A stretch of 64,000 nt of DNA from an uncultured Eubacteriales bacterium (lineage in GTDB: Bacteria > Bacillota > Clostridia > Peptostreptococcales > Anaerovoracaceae): positions 62,001 to 126,000 of the forward strand of contig CACYHR010000020.1 in NCBI GenBank assembly GCA_902774265.1, given 5' to 3'. Shown piece after piece: positions 16,369 to 24,379 of the stretch (positions within the stretch are counted from its first letter, which is position 1; each line of letters starts with the position of its first letter). The notes under the pieces are model-generated. The model saw only the letters and a program-made list of their open reading frames with translations. It ran no database searches and was not told where the DNA came from. The position numbers and the translations under genes were made by a program.

Positions 16369-17568
16369 TTACTTACCTGTTGTGTAGTTGTCGAAGTATC
16401 CCTGGATGTAGACTACAGGAGTTCCCTTGTCTCCGCTTCCCGATGTCAGGTCGCAGAGGGATCCGATCAGGTCTGTGAGTCTTCTCGGTGTTGTTCCCTC
16501 TGAAGCCATATTGCCTACGAGATCGGAATCCTTCTCCATAATAGCCTTTGAGATAGCCTCTTTGAGCTCCTCTCCGGAGAGGCTTGAATAATCGTTGTCA
16601 GCCAGATATTTGAGCTTGAGCTCATTCGGTGTTCCCTCTAGTCCCGCTGTGTAAGCCGGGGAAACGACAGGGTCAGCAAGCTCCCAGATCTTTCCTACAG
16701 GATCTTTGAAAGCTCCGTCGCCATATACCATGACTTCGATATCCTTACCTGTCTTTTCCTTCATTTCAGCTTTGATACCGTCTACGAGGCCCTGGCAGTC
16801 TCTCGGGAAAAGCTTTACGGTATCCTCTGTAGCCTTGTTGGAACCGAGCAGTCCGTATTTTTCATTATAACCGCTGCCGTTTACAGATTCATTCAGGATC
16901 TCGTCCATTCCGTAAACATTAGCGCCCTTGCTCTTGAGTATCCTCTTGGTGCGTGCACGCGTATGGATATCGCAGGTGATAACATTGTTTGTATAATTGA
17001 GAATCTCTTCAGCATGATTTGCAAAGATGATCTCTACCTCAGCCCCCATTTCACGGATGAGATCACCATAATACTGAACATAGTCAACACCTGTGAACTG
17101 ATGCTTGTTCTCACCGAAAAGCTCTCTGTATTTTTCAAGAGTCAGCACATCACTGTATGGATTGATGCCGGCATTGTCGATCTGGTCCATTGTCAGAAGA
17201 GCATTTCCTACCTCGTCAGAAGGATAGCTGAGCATCAGAACGACTTTTTTAACGCCCTTTGCCATACCTCTGAGGCAGATAGCAAATCTGTTTCTTGAAA
17301 GGATCGGCCAGATGATACCTACAGTATCACCGCCGAGCTTAGCCTTTACATCCTCAGCGATAGCATCGATACTTGCATAGTTGCCCTGGCATCTTGCCAC
17401 AACGGACTCCGTGATGCAGAGTACATCCTTATCTCTGACCGCAAAGCCTTCGCTCTCTGCCGCATCAAGCACGCTTTCCACAACCTGGCTGCCCAGATCG
17501 TCACCCTCACGGAATATAGGGCATCTGATGCCGCGTGAAATAGTTCCTACTTTTCTTTCTGTGCTCAT
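16369..17568 (-). CDS. CofE-like protein (coenzyme F420-0:L-glutamate ligase family domain)
   Basis: The 399-residue product resembles the CofE/FbiB ligase family, which adds glutamate to F420-0. Supporting segments are the start VGTISRGIRCPIFREGDDL, the ESVVARCQG motif (about residue 54), DIHTRARTKRILKSKGANV, and a GDGAFKDPVGKIWELADPV segment. No other F420 gene is in the window, and most Clostridia do not make F420, so another amide-forming role is likely; the substrate is unknown. It is longer than archaeal CofE (about 250 residues), with extra C-terminal sequence. AGGAGG precedes the ATG, and a TTGATA-17-TACAAT promoter lies upstream. Confidence 0.75.
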   Translation of the reverse strand: MSTERKVGTISRGIRCPIFREGDDLGSQVVESVLDAAESEGFAVRDKDVLCITESVVARCQGNYASIDAIAEDVKAKLGGDTVGIIWPILSRNRFAICLRGMAKGVKKVVLMLSYPSDEVGNALLTMDQIDNAGINPYSDVLTLEKYRELFGENKHQFTGVDYVQYYGDLIREMGAEVEIIFANHAEEILNYTNNVITCDIHTRARTKRILKSKGANVYGMDEILNESVNGSGYNEKYGLLGSNKATEDTVKLFPRDCQGLVDGIKAEMKEKTGKDIEVMVYGDGAFKDPVGKIWELADPVVSPAYTAGLEGTPNELKLKYLADNDYSSLSGEELKEAISKAIMEKDSDLVGNMASEGTTPRRLTDLIGSLCDLTSGSGDKGTPVVYIQGYFDNYTTGK

Positions 17569-17876
17569 CTCTTAATCCTCCTGCTTTTATCTTTGAAACC
17601 GGCTTAACCGGCTGAATACAAAGTACAGATATGATATGTAATTTGTCAGTGTAATAGATGCGTTATCAGTTAACTCACCCAAACGACATAATATTGTATC
17701 ACCACCGCTTACCTGTATCAAGTATATGCAAGCTGTGGAATACACTTTATTGCTTGGAAACACTGTGTTTTTTGCCGCAAGCAGCGAAATTCCGAACATT
17801 GCAGATCAACTCAGACTCAACGTTCGGAAAATCGTAAAATATTCATTCCCGGTATATACCCTGCCGGGCTGATCCG
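17569..17876 (-). other. 308-base intergenic region with the CofE-like gene's leader and promoter
   Basis: It contains the promoter at 17693-17721 and a leader of about 120 bases that includes the inexact repeat AGCCGGTTAAGCCGGTT close to the ribosome site. Near 17833-17868 a CCCGG/CCGGG hairpin followed by T-rich sequence may weakly end the upstream minus-strand operon. I see no gene here; a 70-codon open frame has no ribosome site or recognisable product. Confidence 0.5.
17693..17721 (-). promoter_or_regulatory. Promoter of the CofE-like gene
   Basis: On the minus strand TTGATA (17721-17716), 17 bases, and TACAAT (17698-17693) form a good sigma-A promoter about 125 bases upstream of the start codon. 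Confidence 0.7.
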
Positions 17877-18536
17877 TTAATACTTCTCGACGATATCTCC
17901 GCTGTTTTTGAAAATACAGTTTTCCGGAACAACGCCGCGAACACACGATGTCGGATAGATATTGCTGTTTCTGCCGATAACGGTTCCCGGATTGCAGACG
18001 GAATTGCATCCTACTTCTACATGGTCTCCGAGCATGGCTCCGAACTTCTTGATGCCTGTCTCGATATTCTCTGTTCCGTTATGCACAACGACCAGCTTTT
18101 TGTCGGATTTGACATTTGAAGTGATCGAACCTGCTCCCATATGGCTGTAATAGCCGAGAATAGAATCTCCTACATAATTGTAATGCGGCGTCTGAACATG
18201 GTCAAAGAGAATGACATTTTTAAGTTCAACTGAGTTTCCGACAACGCAGTCAGCTCCTACAAGTGCCGAGCCCCTGACGAATGCGCAGTGCCTTACCTCA
18301 GTATTCGGTCCGATTATGCACGGAGAACCGAGATAAGCTGACGGAAAGACCTTTGCAGTCTTGTGCACCCAAACATTTTCGGACACTTCATCATATTCTT
18401 CAGGATCAAGAGTCTTTCCCAGTTCAAGTATGAAATCCTTTATTCCCTTGAGAGCCTCCCACGGATAAGTGAACTGCTCCAGATAATCCTTAGCCAGAGT
18501 GTGGTCAAGGTCATATAATTCTTTGATCGTATACAT
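17877..18536 (-). CDS. Left-handed beta-helix protein, GlmU C-terminal-like
   Basis: The 219-residue chain has a helical N-terminus (to about residue 50) and then hexapeptide-repeat turns: VHKTAKVFPSAYLG, GPNTEVRHCAFVRG, VGADCVVGNSVELKNVIL and later GDHVEVGCNSVCNPGTVIG. This is the left-handed beta-helix of sugar-nucleotide enzymes. The stretch HYNYVGDSILGYYSHMGAGS resembles the acetyl-acceptor region of GlmU. It has no N-terminal uridylyltransferase domain, so it is not a full GlmU, although such proteins are often named UDP-GlcNAc pyrophosphorylase. It follows glmM by 47 bases, which suggests a role in amino-sugar metabolism, perhaps as the acetyltransferase. AGGAG lies 8 bases before the ATG. 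Confidence 0.8.
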   Translation of the reverse strand: MYTIKELYDLDHTLAKDYLEQFTYPWEALKGIKDFILELGKTLDPEEYDEVSENVWVHKTAKVFPSAYLGSPCIIGPNTEVRHCAFVRGSALVGADCVVGNSVELKNVILFDHVQTPHYNYVGDSILGYYSHMGAGSITSNVKSDKKLVVVHNGTENIETGIKKFGAMLGDHVEVGCNSVCNPGTVIGRNSNIYPTSCVRGVVPENCIFKNSGDIVEKY

Positions 18537-18583
18537 TAAATTGTCTCCTAAAATAGTTATTCCTTACAGTCAGCGGCTTATGA

Positions 18584-19933
18584 TCAGTCTACTAAGTGAC
18601 CCTTTTCGCGGATCTTATCAATGATCTGATCTACATATTTTTCGCATGTCTCTTCGCTTCCGGCTTCTACCATGACACGGATGACAGGCTCTGTGCCCGA
18701 TTCACGCAGCAGAGTTCTGCCGGAATCGCCGAGGAGTTCCTTTACCTTTGCATCCTCTGCCAGAACATCCGGATCCTCCATGCACTCCTTCTTGCTCTTT
18801 ACCCTGACATTCTTGAGCACCTGAGGCAGGAAAACAACAGGAGCAGCAAGCTCGCTCATCTTCTTTTTCTTTGCCAGCATTACTTCCATCATCTTGAGTG
18901 ATGTAAGAATACCGTCACCGGTTGTTGCGTATTTGGTGAAGATGATATGTCCGCTCTGCTCGCCGCCGATACGGTTACCTGTGCTGACCATGTTCTCATA
19001 AACATATTTATCGCCGACCTTGGTCTGATCGTAGTCGATGCCCGCAGCCTTAAGAGCCTTGTAAAGGCCGAAGTTGGACATAACAGTTGTTACGACCTTG
19101 TTGTTGAGCAGCTTTCCGCGTTCTTTCATATACAGGCTGTATATGTAAAGAATGTGATCGCCTGTAACGACATTGCCCTTCTCGTCGACACAGAGACAGC
19201 GGTCAGCATCGCCGTCATATGCAAAACCGACATCGAGGCCCTTATCCACAACGAATTTCTGCAGATGCTCAATATGCGTGGAACCGCAGTTAGTGTTGAT
19301 ATTGTATCCGTCCGGCTCATCGTTCATCACATAGGTCTTGGCTCCGAGCGCATCAAACACACCCTTGGCCAGCTGCCATGCTGCCCCGTTAGCGACATCA
19401 AGACCGACCTTGACATCCTTGAAGCTGTATTTTGACATGGAAATAAGATATCCTACATAACGGTTACGTCCGCTGACATAATCGACAGTGCGGCCGATCT
19501 CATCACGTTCTGCCATCGGCACTTCCATCTCACCGTCGATAAACTGCTCTATCCTCAGAAGTGTCTCCTCATCCATCTTCTCGCCGTTATTGTTGACGAT
19601 CTTGATGCCGTTGTCGTAGAACGGATTGTGGGATGCGGAAATCATGATGCCGCAGTCGAAATCATCAACGCGCGCGATGTAGGACACCGAAGGTGTCGTG
19701 GTGACATGCATGATATATGCATCGGCACCGCTGGCCATAAGTCCGGTACAGAGCGCATACTCGAACATATAGCTCGAACGCCTTGTATCCTTTCCGATAA
19801 CCACCTTTGCCTTTTTATCAAGTCTCTTGCCGTAATACCATCCAAGGAAACGGCCGATCTTGATCGCATGCTCAAATGTAAGAGTCTTGTTAGCCTCACC
19901 GCGGAAGCCGTCAGTTCCAAAATATTTGCCCAT
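18584..19933 (-). CDS. glmM: Phosphoglucosamine mutase
   Basis: GlmM converts glucosamine-6-phosphate to glucosamine-1-phosphate for UDP-GlcNAc and peptidoglycan. The 449-residue protein has the family start GKYFGTDGFRGEAN and the phosphoserine loop MISASHNPFYDNGIK (catalytic Ser about residue 98). The metal loop is AYDGDADRCL (about 240), the sugar-binding loop GGEQSGHI, and the phosphate-binding C-terminus RESGTEPVIRVM. All are intact. It lies between nagB upstream and the beta-helix protein downstream, so one strand carries the route between fructose-6-phosphate and activated GlcN. AGGAG precedes the ATG. Confidence 0.97.
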   Translation of the reverse strand: MGKYFGTDGFRGEANKTLTFEHAIKIGRFLGWYYGKRLDKKAKVVIGKDTRRSSYMFEYALCTGLMASGADAYIMHVTTTPSVSYIARVDDFDCGIMISASHNPFYDNGIKIVNNNGEKMDEETLLRIEQFIDGEMEVPMAERDEIGRTVDYVSGRNRYVGYLISMSKYSFKDVKVGLDVANGAAWQLAKGVFDALGAKTYVMNDEPDGYNINTNCGSTHIEHLQKFVVDKGLDVGFAYDGDADRCLCVDEKGNVVTGDHILYIYSLYMKERGKLLNNKVVTTVMSNFGLYKALKAAGIDYDQTKVGDKYVYENMVSTGNRIGGEQSGHIIFTKYATTGDGILTSLKMMEVMLAKKKKMSELAAPVVFLPQVLKNVRVKSKKECMEDPDVLAEDAKVKELLGDSGRTLLRESGTEPVIRVMVEAGSEETCEKYVDQIIDKIREKGHLVD

Positions 19934-20088
19934 TATATACTCCTGTCTTTATTCCTGTCTTCAAATCGTTTTAGCAGTATCGAAGCTGCAGCCTGAGTAT
20001 GTGATGTCTCCCCGGACAATCAAGTCCGGCCCGATGCTTTCGTTATTTCCCGGTACACCACAGCACTGACTGCCGCTGATCACTGCTT

Positions 20089-20892
20089 CTACAGCCTCTG
20101 GTCTTTCTCGATATCGAGGAAATATTTATACGTGTCTACTGTCAGCTCGCCGCACGCCTCCTCGTCACACGCGATGATCGCGCCGTTGTGCATCTGAAGA
20201 GCCGAGCATGTCCATTTCTGTGAAACGCCTCCCTCTACGACAGCAGCCATTGCGCGTGCTTTATTGTGACCGTTGATCAGGACGAGAACTTCCTTTGAAT
20301 CAGTAACAGTGCCGATACCTACCGACAGAGCCTGGGCAGGAACAGCCTCAGGATCGTTTCCGAAGAATCTGGAATTGACTATTCTTGTGTCCGTAGTGAG
20401 GTCTCTGACTCCGGTGCGCGAATTAAGCGAAGTATAAGGCTCATTGAAAGCCAGATGTCCGTCTACTCCGATGCCGCCCATAAAGAGGTCGATTCCGCCA
20501 TAGCTTGCGATCTTTTCCTCATAGCGCGCGCACTCACCCTCAGGATCATCAGTCATTCCGTTGAGAATATTGATATTCTCAGGCTTCATGTCCACAAGAT
20601 GATCGAAGAAATTGTCATGCATGAAATACCAGTAGCTCTGGTCGTGTTCATGAGGCAGTCCGAGGTACTCATCCATGTTGAATGTCACAACATTGGCAAA
20701 ACTCAGCTCGCCTGCCTTATTCTTTGCGATCAGTTCCTTATATACACCGATAGGTGAAGAACCGGTCGGAAGTCCGAGTACGAAAGGCCTGTCAGCCTCA
20801 GGTCCCGCCTGGTGAGCATTGATCTTATCTGCGATGTAATCAGCAGCCCATTTGCTCATTTTTGAATAATCATCCTGTATTACTACTCTCAT
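20089..20892 (-). CDS. nagB: Glucosamine-6-phosphate deaminase
   Basis: NagB converts glucosamine-6-phosphate to fructose-6-phosphate and ammonia. The 267-residue protein shows the classic motifs: GLPTGSSPIGVYKELI, NMDEYLGLPHEHDQSYWYFM with the catalytic Asp, GGIGVDGHLAFNEP with the ring-opening His, and LTTDTR. AAGGAG lies 6 bases before the ATG. The glmM start is about 155 bases beyond its stop; a CCGGAC/GTCCGG hairpin at 20012-20029 lies between, so co-transcription with glmM is not certain. Its own promoter is at 21000-21029. Confidence 0.96.
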   Translation of the reverse strand: MRVVIQDDYSKMSKWAADYIADKINAHQAGPEADRPFVLGLPTGSSPIGVYKELIAKNKAGELSFANVVTFNMDEYLGLPHEHDQSYWYFMHDNFFDHLVDMKPENINILNGMTDDPEGECARYEEKIASYGGIDLFMGGIGVDGHLAFNEPYTSLNSRTGVRDLTTDTRIVNSRFFGNDPEAVPAQALSVGIGTVTDSKEVLVLINGHNKARAMAAVVEGGVSQKWTCSALQMHNGAIIACDEEACGELTVDTYKYFLDIEKDQRL

Positions 20893-20999
20893 TTTCTCTC
20901 CTTTTTATCACATATTTTTTTATATTGACTGTTATGTATTAACCTGTATTGATCAGCCGGCATCGGGAGACGTGTTAGTCTGCTTTTCGATACGAATGA

Positions 21000-21029
21000 A
21001 GTATACCATGCAAAAAAAGACAAGGTAAA
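21000..21029 (-). promoter_or_regulatory. Probable nagB promoter
   Basis: On the minus strand TTTACC (21029-21024) and TATACT (21005-21000) are 18 bases apart, leaving a leader of about 100 bases. The gap 20893-21368 holds this promoter, a 20-bp palindrome, and repeat copy B; no other gene is seen in it. Confidence 0.5.
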
Positions 21030-21055
21030 TAGCATACGGGTAATTTCCTTGAATT

Positions 21056-21075
21056 TATACTCCTGCAGGAGTATA
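21056..21075. promoter_or_regulatory. 20-bp perfect palindrome upstream of nagB, possible operator
   Basis: TATACTCCTGCAGGAGTATA is perfectly self-complementary with no loop. Being unspaced it suits a dimeric DNA-binding protein better than a terminator. It lies about 27 bases upstream of the nagB -35 element and about 50 bases from repeat copy B. Confidence 0.5.
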
Positions 21076-21123
21076 GTTCTTCATGGCAGCGGCTTTAGCC
21101 TGTTAAGATGTTAATAAGCGAGA

Positions 21124-21344
21124 TTATAACAGACACCGGATGTCCCCCGCCTCTTAGGCGGCGGGTTCCATTTTCGACCATCAGTTGTGGGTAACAATCC
21201 CCCACTGATGCTCTCAGGAGCTGAAGCTCCCGGTGTCTGTAAATGCTTCCTCCGGATCATACGGCGTTGCCGTAAGGTCGGAAGCAAGTACGGCGTCGCT
21301 CGCTCCAGTCAAGCGAGCTTGTTGGAGCTTTGCTCCTGGTTGAA
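21124..21344 (-). repeat. Family 1 structured repeat, copy B (complete, inverse orientation)
   Basis: Starting at TTATAACAGACACCGG and ending with CTCCTGGTTGAA, it is the inverse of copy A at 236-444. It has one extra internal hairpin GCTTCC (21245-21250) / GGAAGC (21280-21285), shared with copy C, and only one copy of the 35-bp unit doubled in A. The closing stem CAGACACCGG (21130-21139) / CCGGTGTCTG (21230-21239) is conserved. It stops 24 bases before the start codon of the DUF3990 gene, so that gene's promoter must lie in or very near the repeat. Confidence 0.8.
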
Positions 21345-21368
21345 AACGGATACGGAAACGGATAATTA

Positions 21369-22031
21369 ATGAGACGTACAATCTATCACGGTTCAAAGAG
21401 AATAGTCAGTCATCCGTCATTTGGTACAGGCATTTCATCCAATGATTTCGGCCTCGGCTTCTATTGCACCGATAATATCAGGCTGGCTGCAGAATGGGCA
21501 GCAGGACGTCAGGCGGACGGGTTTATAAATATATACAGCATCGAAACAGACGGTCTGAGAATAATCAATCTGAACAGTCCCGAATACTGTATCCTTCACT
21601 GGCTTGCCGTACTTTTGAATCACAGGGAATTCGATGCCGTCAGTTCTCAGGTGTATCAGGCAAAGGATTATATCAGAACTAAGTTCCGTGTAGAATACCA
21701 GAACTGCGACTGCCTCATAGGATTCAGAGCGGACAACAGCAATTTTATGTTCGCACAGGATTTCCTCGACGGCAGGATATCATACAGAGAATTCAACAAT
21801 TCAGTAAGACTTGGCGATACCGGACGTCAGTTCGTACTTAAGAGCAACCGCGCATTTGACCGACTTATTTACGAAGGATATGAAACAGCAAGATTCGCGG
21901 AATATTATCCCGCAGCCGTAACGCGGGACAGAAGCTCCAGATACAAGTCTTTCGTTCCGAAAGAAGTCTGTCCGATTTACATTAATGACATAATAAGCGA
22001 AAACATCATGCCTTATGACAGCCGGCTTTAG
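21369..22031 (+). CDS. DUF3990 protein, ADP-ribosyltransferase-like, candidate toxin
   Basis: The 220-residue product fits the DUF3990 family, placed in the ADP-ribosyltransferase superfamily. It starts with TIYHGSKRIVSHPSF, where the histidine of YHGS would be the first NAD-binding residue. DFGLGFYCTDNIRLAAEWA gives the tyrosine motif, and CDCLIGFRADNSNFMF the conserved central segment. GRQFVLKSNRAFDRLIYEG is the Q-containing C-terminal motif. No signal peptide is seen, so it would act in the cytosol. The HTH gene 53 bases downstream, on the same strand, would be the antitoxin and regulator. The spacing to the ATG is short and the ribosome site (GGA) weak. Target molecule and toxicity are not known from sequence. 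Confidence 0.8.
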   Translation: MRRTIYHGSKRIVSHPSFGTGISSNDFGLGFYCTDNIRLAAEWAAGRQADGFINIYSIETDGLRIINLNSPEYCILHWLAVLLNHREFDAVSSQVYQAKDYIRTKFRVEYQNCDCLIGFRADNSNFMFAQDFLDGRISYREFNNSVRLGDTGRQFVLKSNRAFDRLIYEGYETARFAEYYPAAVTRDRSSRYKSFVPKEVCPIYINDIISENIMPYDSRL

Positions 22032-22084
22032 TCTTAAACCGCATCACATCCGAACAAGGCGTCTTTTTAGCAGGAGAATATCAA

Positions 22085-22969
22085 ATGCACTGGTACGATA
22101 TCACATATCTGGAAAAGGCAAGAAATTCAATGGCGGTCATGCTGGACTTCGCCGTACATAATCTGCACAGGGATGCAGATGCTTTTTTCGAGCTTTTTAT
22201 AACAACAGGAAACGCTTCCCTCTTTGAACGCGGCGACATACGTACTCTCGCCGGAACATCAGGAGTGGAATTGGCATGCAGAGTATTATCCGACAGCGGT
22301 ATATCTTTTGAAATACCTGCCTACAGATATACAAGCGGGCGCAGCAGGGAATTCTGGGCAGGCTGGTCTCTCGCTGATTATCAGTGGGAAAGAGCTGTCA
22401 GCTTTGAGGAAATAACAATACATGTCAGCATCAGCCGGATCATCAGTATATGCGACAATTATCGTGAAGCAACAATAAAAAGATTATCGCAGGGTTTGAG
22501 CTGGATGGATACTGTAAAGATCCCCGACCACATGAGCGAGGAAGATCAGCAGAAATTTTCATTGGATCTGGACAGACTGATATTCGAATCATTGGTCGGA
22601 ACAGGCATGCCGGAAGAAAGTGATTCGATAACAGCAAATGATTTGAAAGCAGGCAGTGATTTGCAATCCGGTAGATATTTGAAGCCGGAAAACGATTTGC
22701 AATCCGGTAATAAATCAAATGAGGGACGGGCACAGCCTGAGACGCGCCCAGTCCCGCCTGAAACGCGTCTCAGGCGGCTCCGGCTCATCAACAGGATGAG
22801 CCAGAGCCGGCTCGCTGCCGCGAGCGCTGTGCCCGTCCGCACCATCCAGCAATACGAACAGCGCCGGAAAGACATTAACAAGGCCCGGTTCTCCCAAATA
22901 TTAAAGCTCGCAGCCGTCCTGAACTGCGAGCCGTCCCGGCTTGCCGAGCCGGAATTTATTGATTTCTGA
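22085..22969 (+). CDS. HTH protein paired with DUF3990, candidate antitoxin
   Basis: The 294-residue protein has three parts. The N-terminal half (about 1-165; MHWYDITYLEKARNSMAVML onwards) is unrecognised and has conserved-looking aromatic segments such as SGRSREFWAGWSLADYQW. A linker (about 175-220) is low complexity, with repeated DLKAGSDLQSG and DLQSGNK units. The C-terminus is an XRE-type helix-turn-helix (RLRLINRMSQSRLAAASAVPVRTIQQYEQRR, then SQILKLAAVLNCEPSRLA). AGGAG lies 8 bases before the ATG. With DUF3990 upstream it has the shape of an antitoxin that neutralises by its N-terminus and represses by its C-terminus; that is inference. The linker and HTH are GC-richer than the N-terminal part. 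Confidence 0.75.
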   Translation: MHWYDITYLEKARNSMAVMLDFAVHNLHRDADAFFELFITTGNASLFERGDIRTLAGTSGVELACRVLSDSGISFEIPAYRYTSGRSREFWAGWSLADYQWERAVSFEEITIHVSISRIISICDNYREATIKRLSQGLSWMDTVKIPDHMSEEDQQKFSLDLDRLIFESLVGTGMPEESDSITANDLKAGSDLQSGRYLKPENDLQSGNKSNEGRAQPETRPVPPETRLRRLRLINRMSQSRLAAASAVPVRTIQQYEQRRKDINKARFSQILKLAAVLNCEPSRLAEPEFIDF

Positions 22970-23040
22970 TTATTGCCGAACCGGATTTCACAAACCTGAG
23001 GTCATCTGTCCATGATTATTTTACCGGCCCCGGAGAACTG

Positions 23041-23514
23041 TCACATATTTCTGAACATTTCACGATAAGGAATTATTTCAAATCCGTTCTTTACATATGC
23101 TCTTACAGCCCGGCTGTTCTCCGCTTCGGTCTCAAGCCGGTGCACAGAATCCGGATATTTCACCTTGAGATAATCCAGAAAAGCAGATCCGGTGCCGATG
23201 CCTCTCACCCCTTCTTCGAGATAGATATCCTCTATCCATATGCATGGCTTGCCGAATTCCGTGCTGAAGCTGTGAGCAGTCATAGCATAGCCTCTTACAC
23301 GTCCCGATGTATCCTCAAATACATAGCCGTTAAGGAACGGTGAATCTGAAATGCATTCATCTATATCTCTTATGAATATATCTTCAGAACCTTCAGACCA
23401 TACAGCATCCGACGAATAGAATACCCTCATCATCCCAAGAACTATCGCTCTGTCCTTTTCTTCAATTTTTCTAATTTCAAGTTTTCTTGTTTCAAGCGAT
23501 CTGTTATCTGTCAT
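23041..23514 (-). CDS. GNAT-family N-acetyltransferase
   Basis: The 157-residue protein has the GNAT fold order: an N-terminal strand-helix (LEIRKIEEKDRAIVLGMMR), a central strand with GYAMTAHSF, IWIEDIYLEEGVRGIGTGSAF (the acetyl-CoA pyrophosphate loop is RGIGTG), and a C-terminal TEAENSRAVRAYVKNGFEI. It would transfer acetyl from acetyl-CoA to a small amine or protein; the substrate is unknown. The ribosome site is poor (AGAAAG). It is transcribed toward the plus-strand HTH gene and stands alone. Confidence 0.88.
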   Translation of the reverse strand: MTDNRSLETRKLEIRKIEEKDRAIVLGMMRVFYSSDAVWSEGSEDIFIRDIDECISDSPFLNGYVFEDTSGRVRGYAMTAHSFSTEFGKPCIWIEDIYLEEGVRGIGTGSAFLDYLKVKYPDSVHRLETEAENSRAVRAYVKNGFEIIPYREMFRNM

Positions 23515-23677
23515 TTTTTCTTTCTTCTCTCATACCGGATTTCATTTACTGTAAGCATTCATCACACCATACAGCAACTGTACATCAGCTATTCATAAGC
23601 CGTGCATTATTTCTGAACATAATATTCCGGCCATTCCCGTTTGCTCCGGAGCAATTACTTTGCACTGCCGGTTTACC

Positions 23678-24232
23678 TTATACCTGCTTTTCATAGCAGA
23701 TACCCTGCCTGACCTTGTGTACCGCGTCAGGGCCCTCCAGTATCTCTGCGATCCTTAATCCGAAGTCGAAGCTCGCCCCGAGGGCTCTTCCGGTAATAAT
23801 ATTATGGTCAACTGAAATGCCGGAGTGTGTCAGCAGCGCTCCCGCCATGTTTTCCTCAACTCCGGGATGGCATGTCGCTCTCCTGTTTTCAAGCAGACCG
23901 AGCCCTGCAAGCACTGTCGGCGCAGCGCATATAGCCGCAATATATTTATCCCGGCTGAATATCAGGCACTGCTCCTTTACCACTTCGCTTGATGCAAGAT
24001 GAGCTGTGCCTACAGTTCCGCCCGGCAGTATTATCATGTCAGCCGACTCATAGTCTGCATCCTCAGCCAGAACATCAGCACTGATCATAACTCCGTGAGA
24101 GGATTTGACCTCAGTCCTGCCCATAACTGATGCAGTAGTAACTTCCGTACCTGCCCTTCTCAGCAGATCCACAACTATCAGGCACTCACACATTTCCATG
24201 CCGTCCGCCATAAAAACTATCACTTTTTTCAT
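23678..24232 (-). CDS. DJ-1/PfpI family protein (YajL/ThiJ-like)
   Basis: The 184-residue protein is a DJ-1 superfamily member: MKKVIVFMADGMEMCE start (the conserved Glu is in GMEMCE), MIILPGGTVGTAHL, and the nucleophile elbow AAICAAPTVL with the reactive cysteine at about residue 104. The C-terminal ITGRALGASFDFGLRIAEIL is also typical. Members act as glyoxalase III or deglycase-like repair enzymes or redox sensors; which applies is not visible here. GAGGTG precedes the ATG. It is probably a single-gene unit. Confidence 0.9.
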   Translation of the reverse strand: MKKVIVFMADGMEMCECLIVVDLLRRAGTEVTTASVMGRTEVKSSHGVMISADVLAEDADYESADMIILPGGTVGTAHLASSEVVKEQCLIFSRDKYIAAICAAPTVLAGLGLLENRRATCHPGVEENMAGALLTHSGISVDHNIITGRALGASFDFGLRIAEILEGPDAVHKVRQGICYEKQV

Positions 24233-24349
24233 AACAATTACACCTCTCTGTCTATCATGCTTTTTCTATGCTTTTTCCTTTCGCTATATCCGAATACTTC
24301 CGATAACATTTCAGAGAACGGCCGGAATCATACCGGAATCATAAACGAT

Positions 24350-24378
24350 GCGAAACACTCTGCTTATCATCATGGCAT
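24350..24378 (-). repeat. Family 2 gene-end repeat, copy 3 (short)
   Basis: Read on the minus strand directly after the stop of the XRE-Uma2 gene: GCCATGATGATAAGCAGAGT then GTTTCGC. Only the core of the repeat is present. Confidence 0.65.
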
Positions 24379-24379
24379 G

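Noticed and set aside
17587..17799. Small minus-strand open frame of 70 codons
   Set aside because: It overlaps the mapped promoter of the CofE-like gene, has no ribosome site and no recognisable product.
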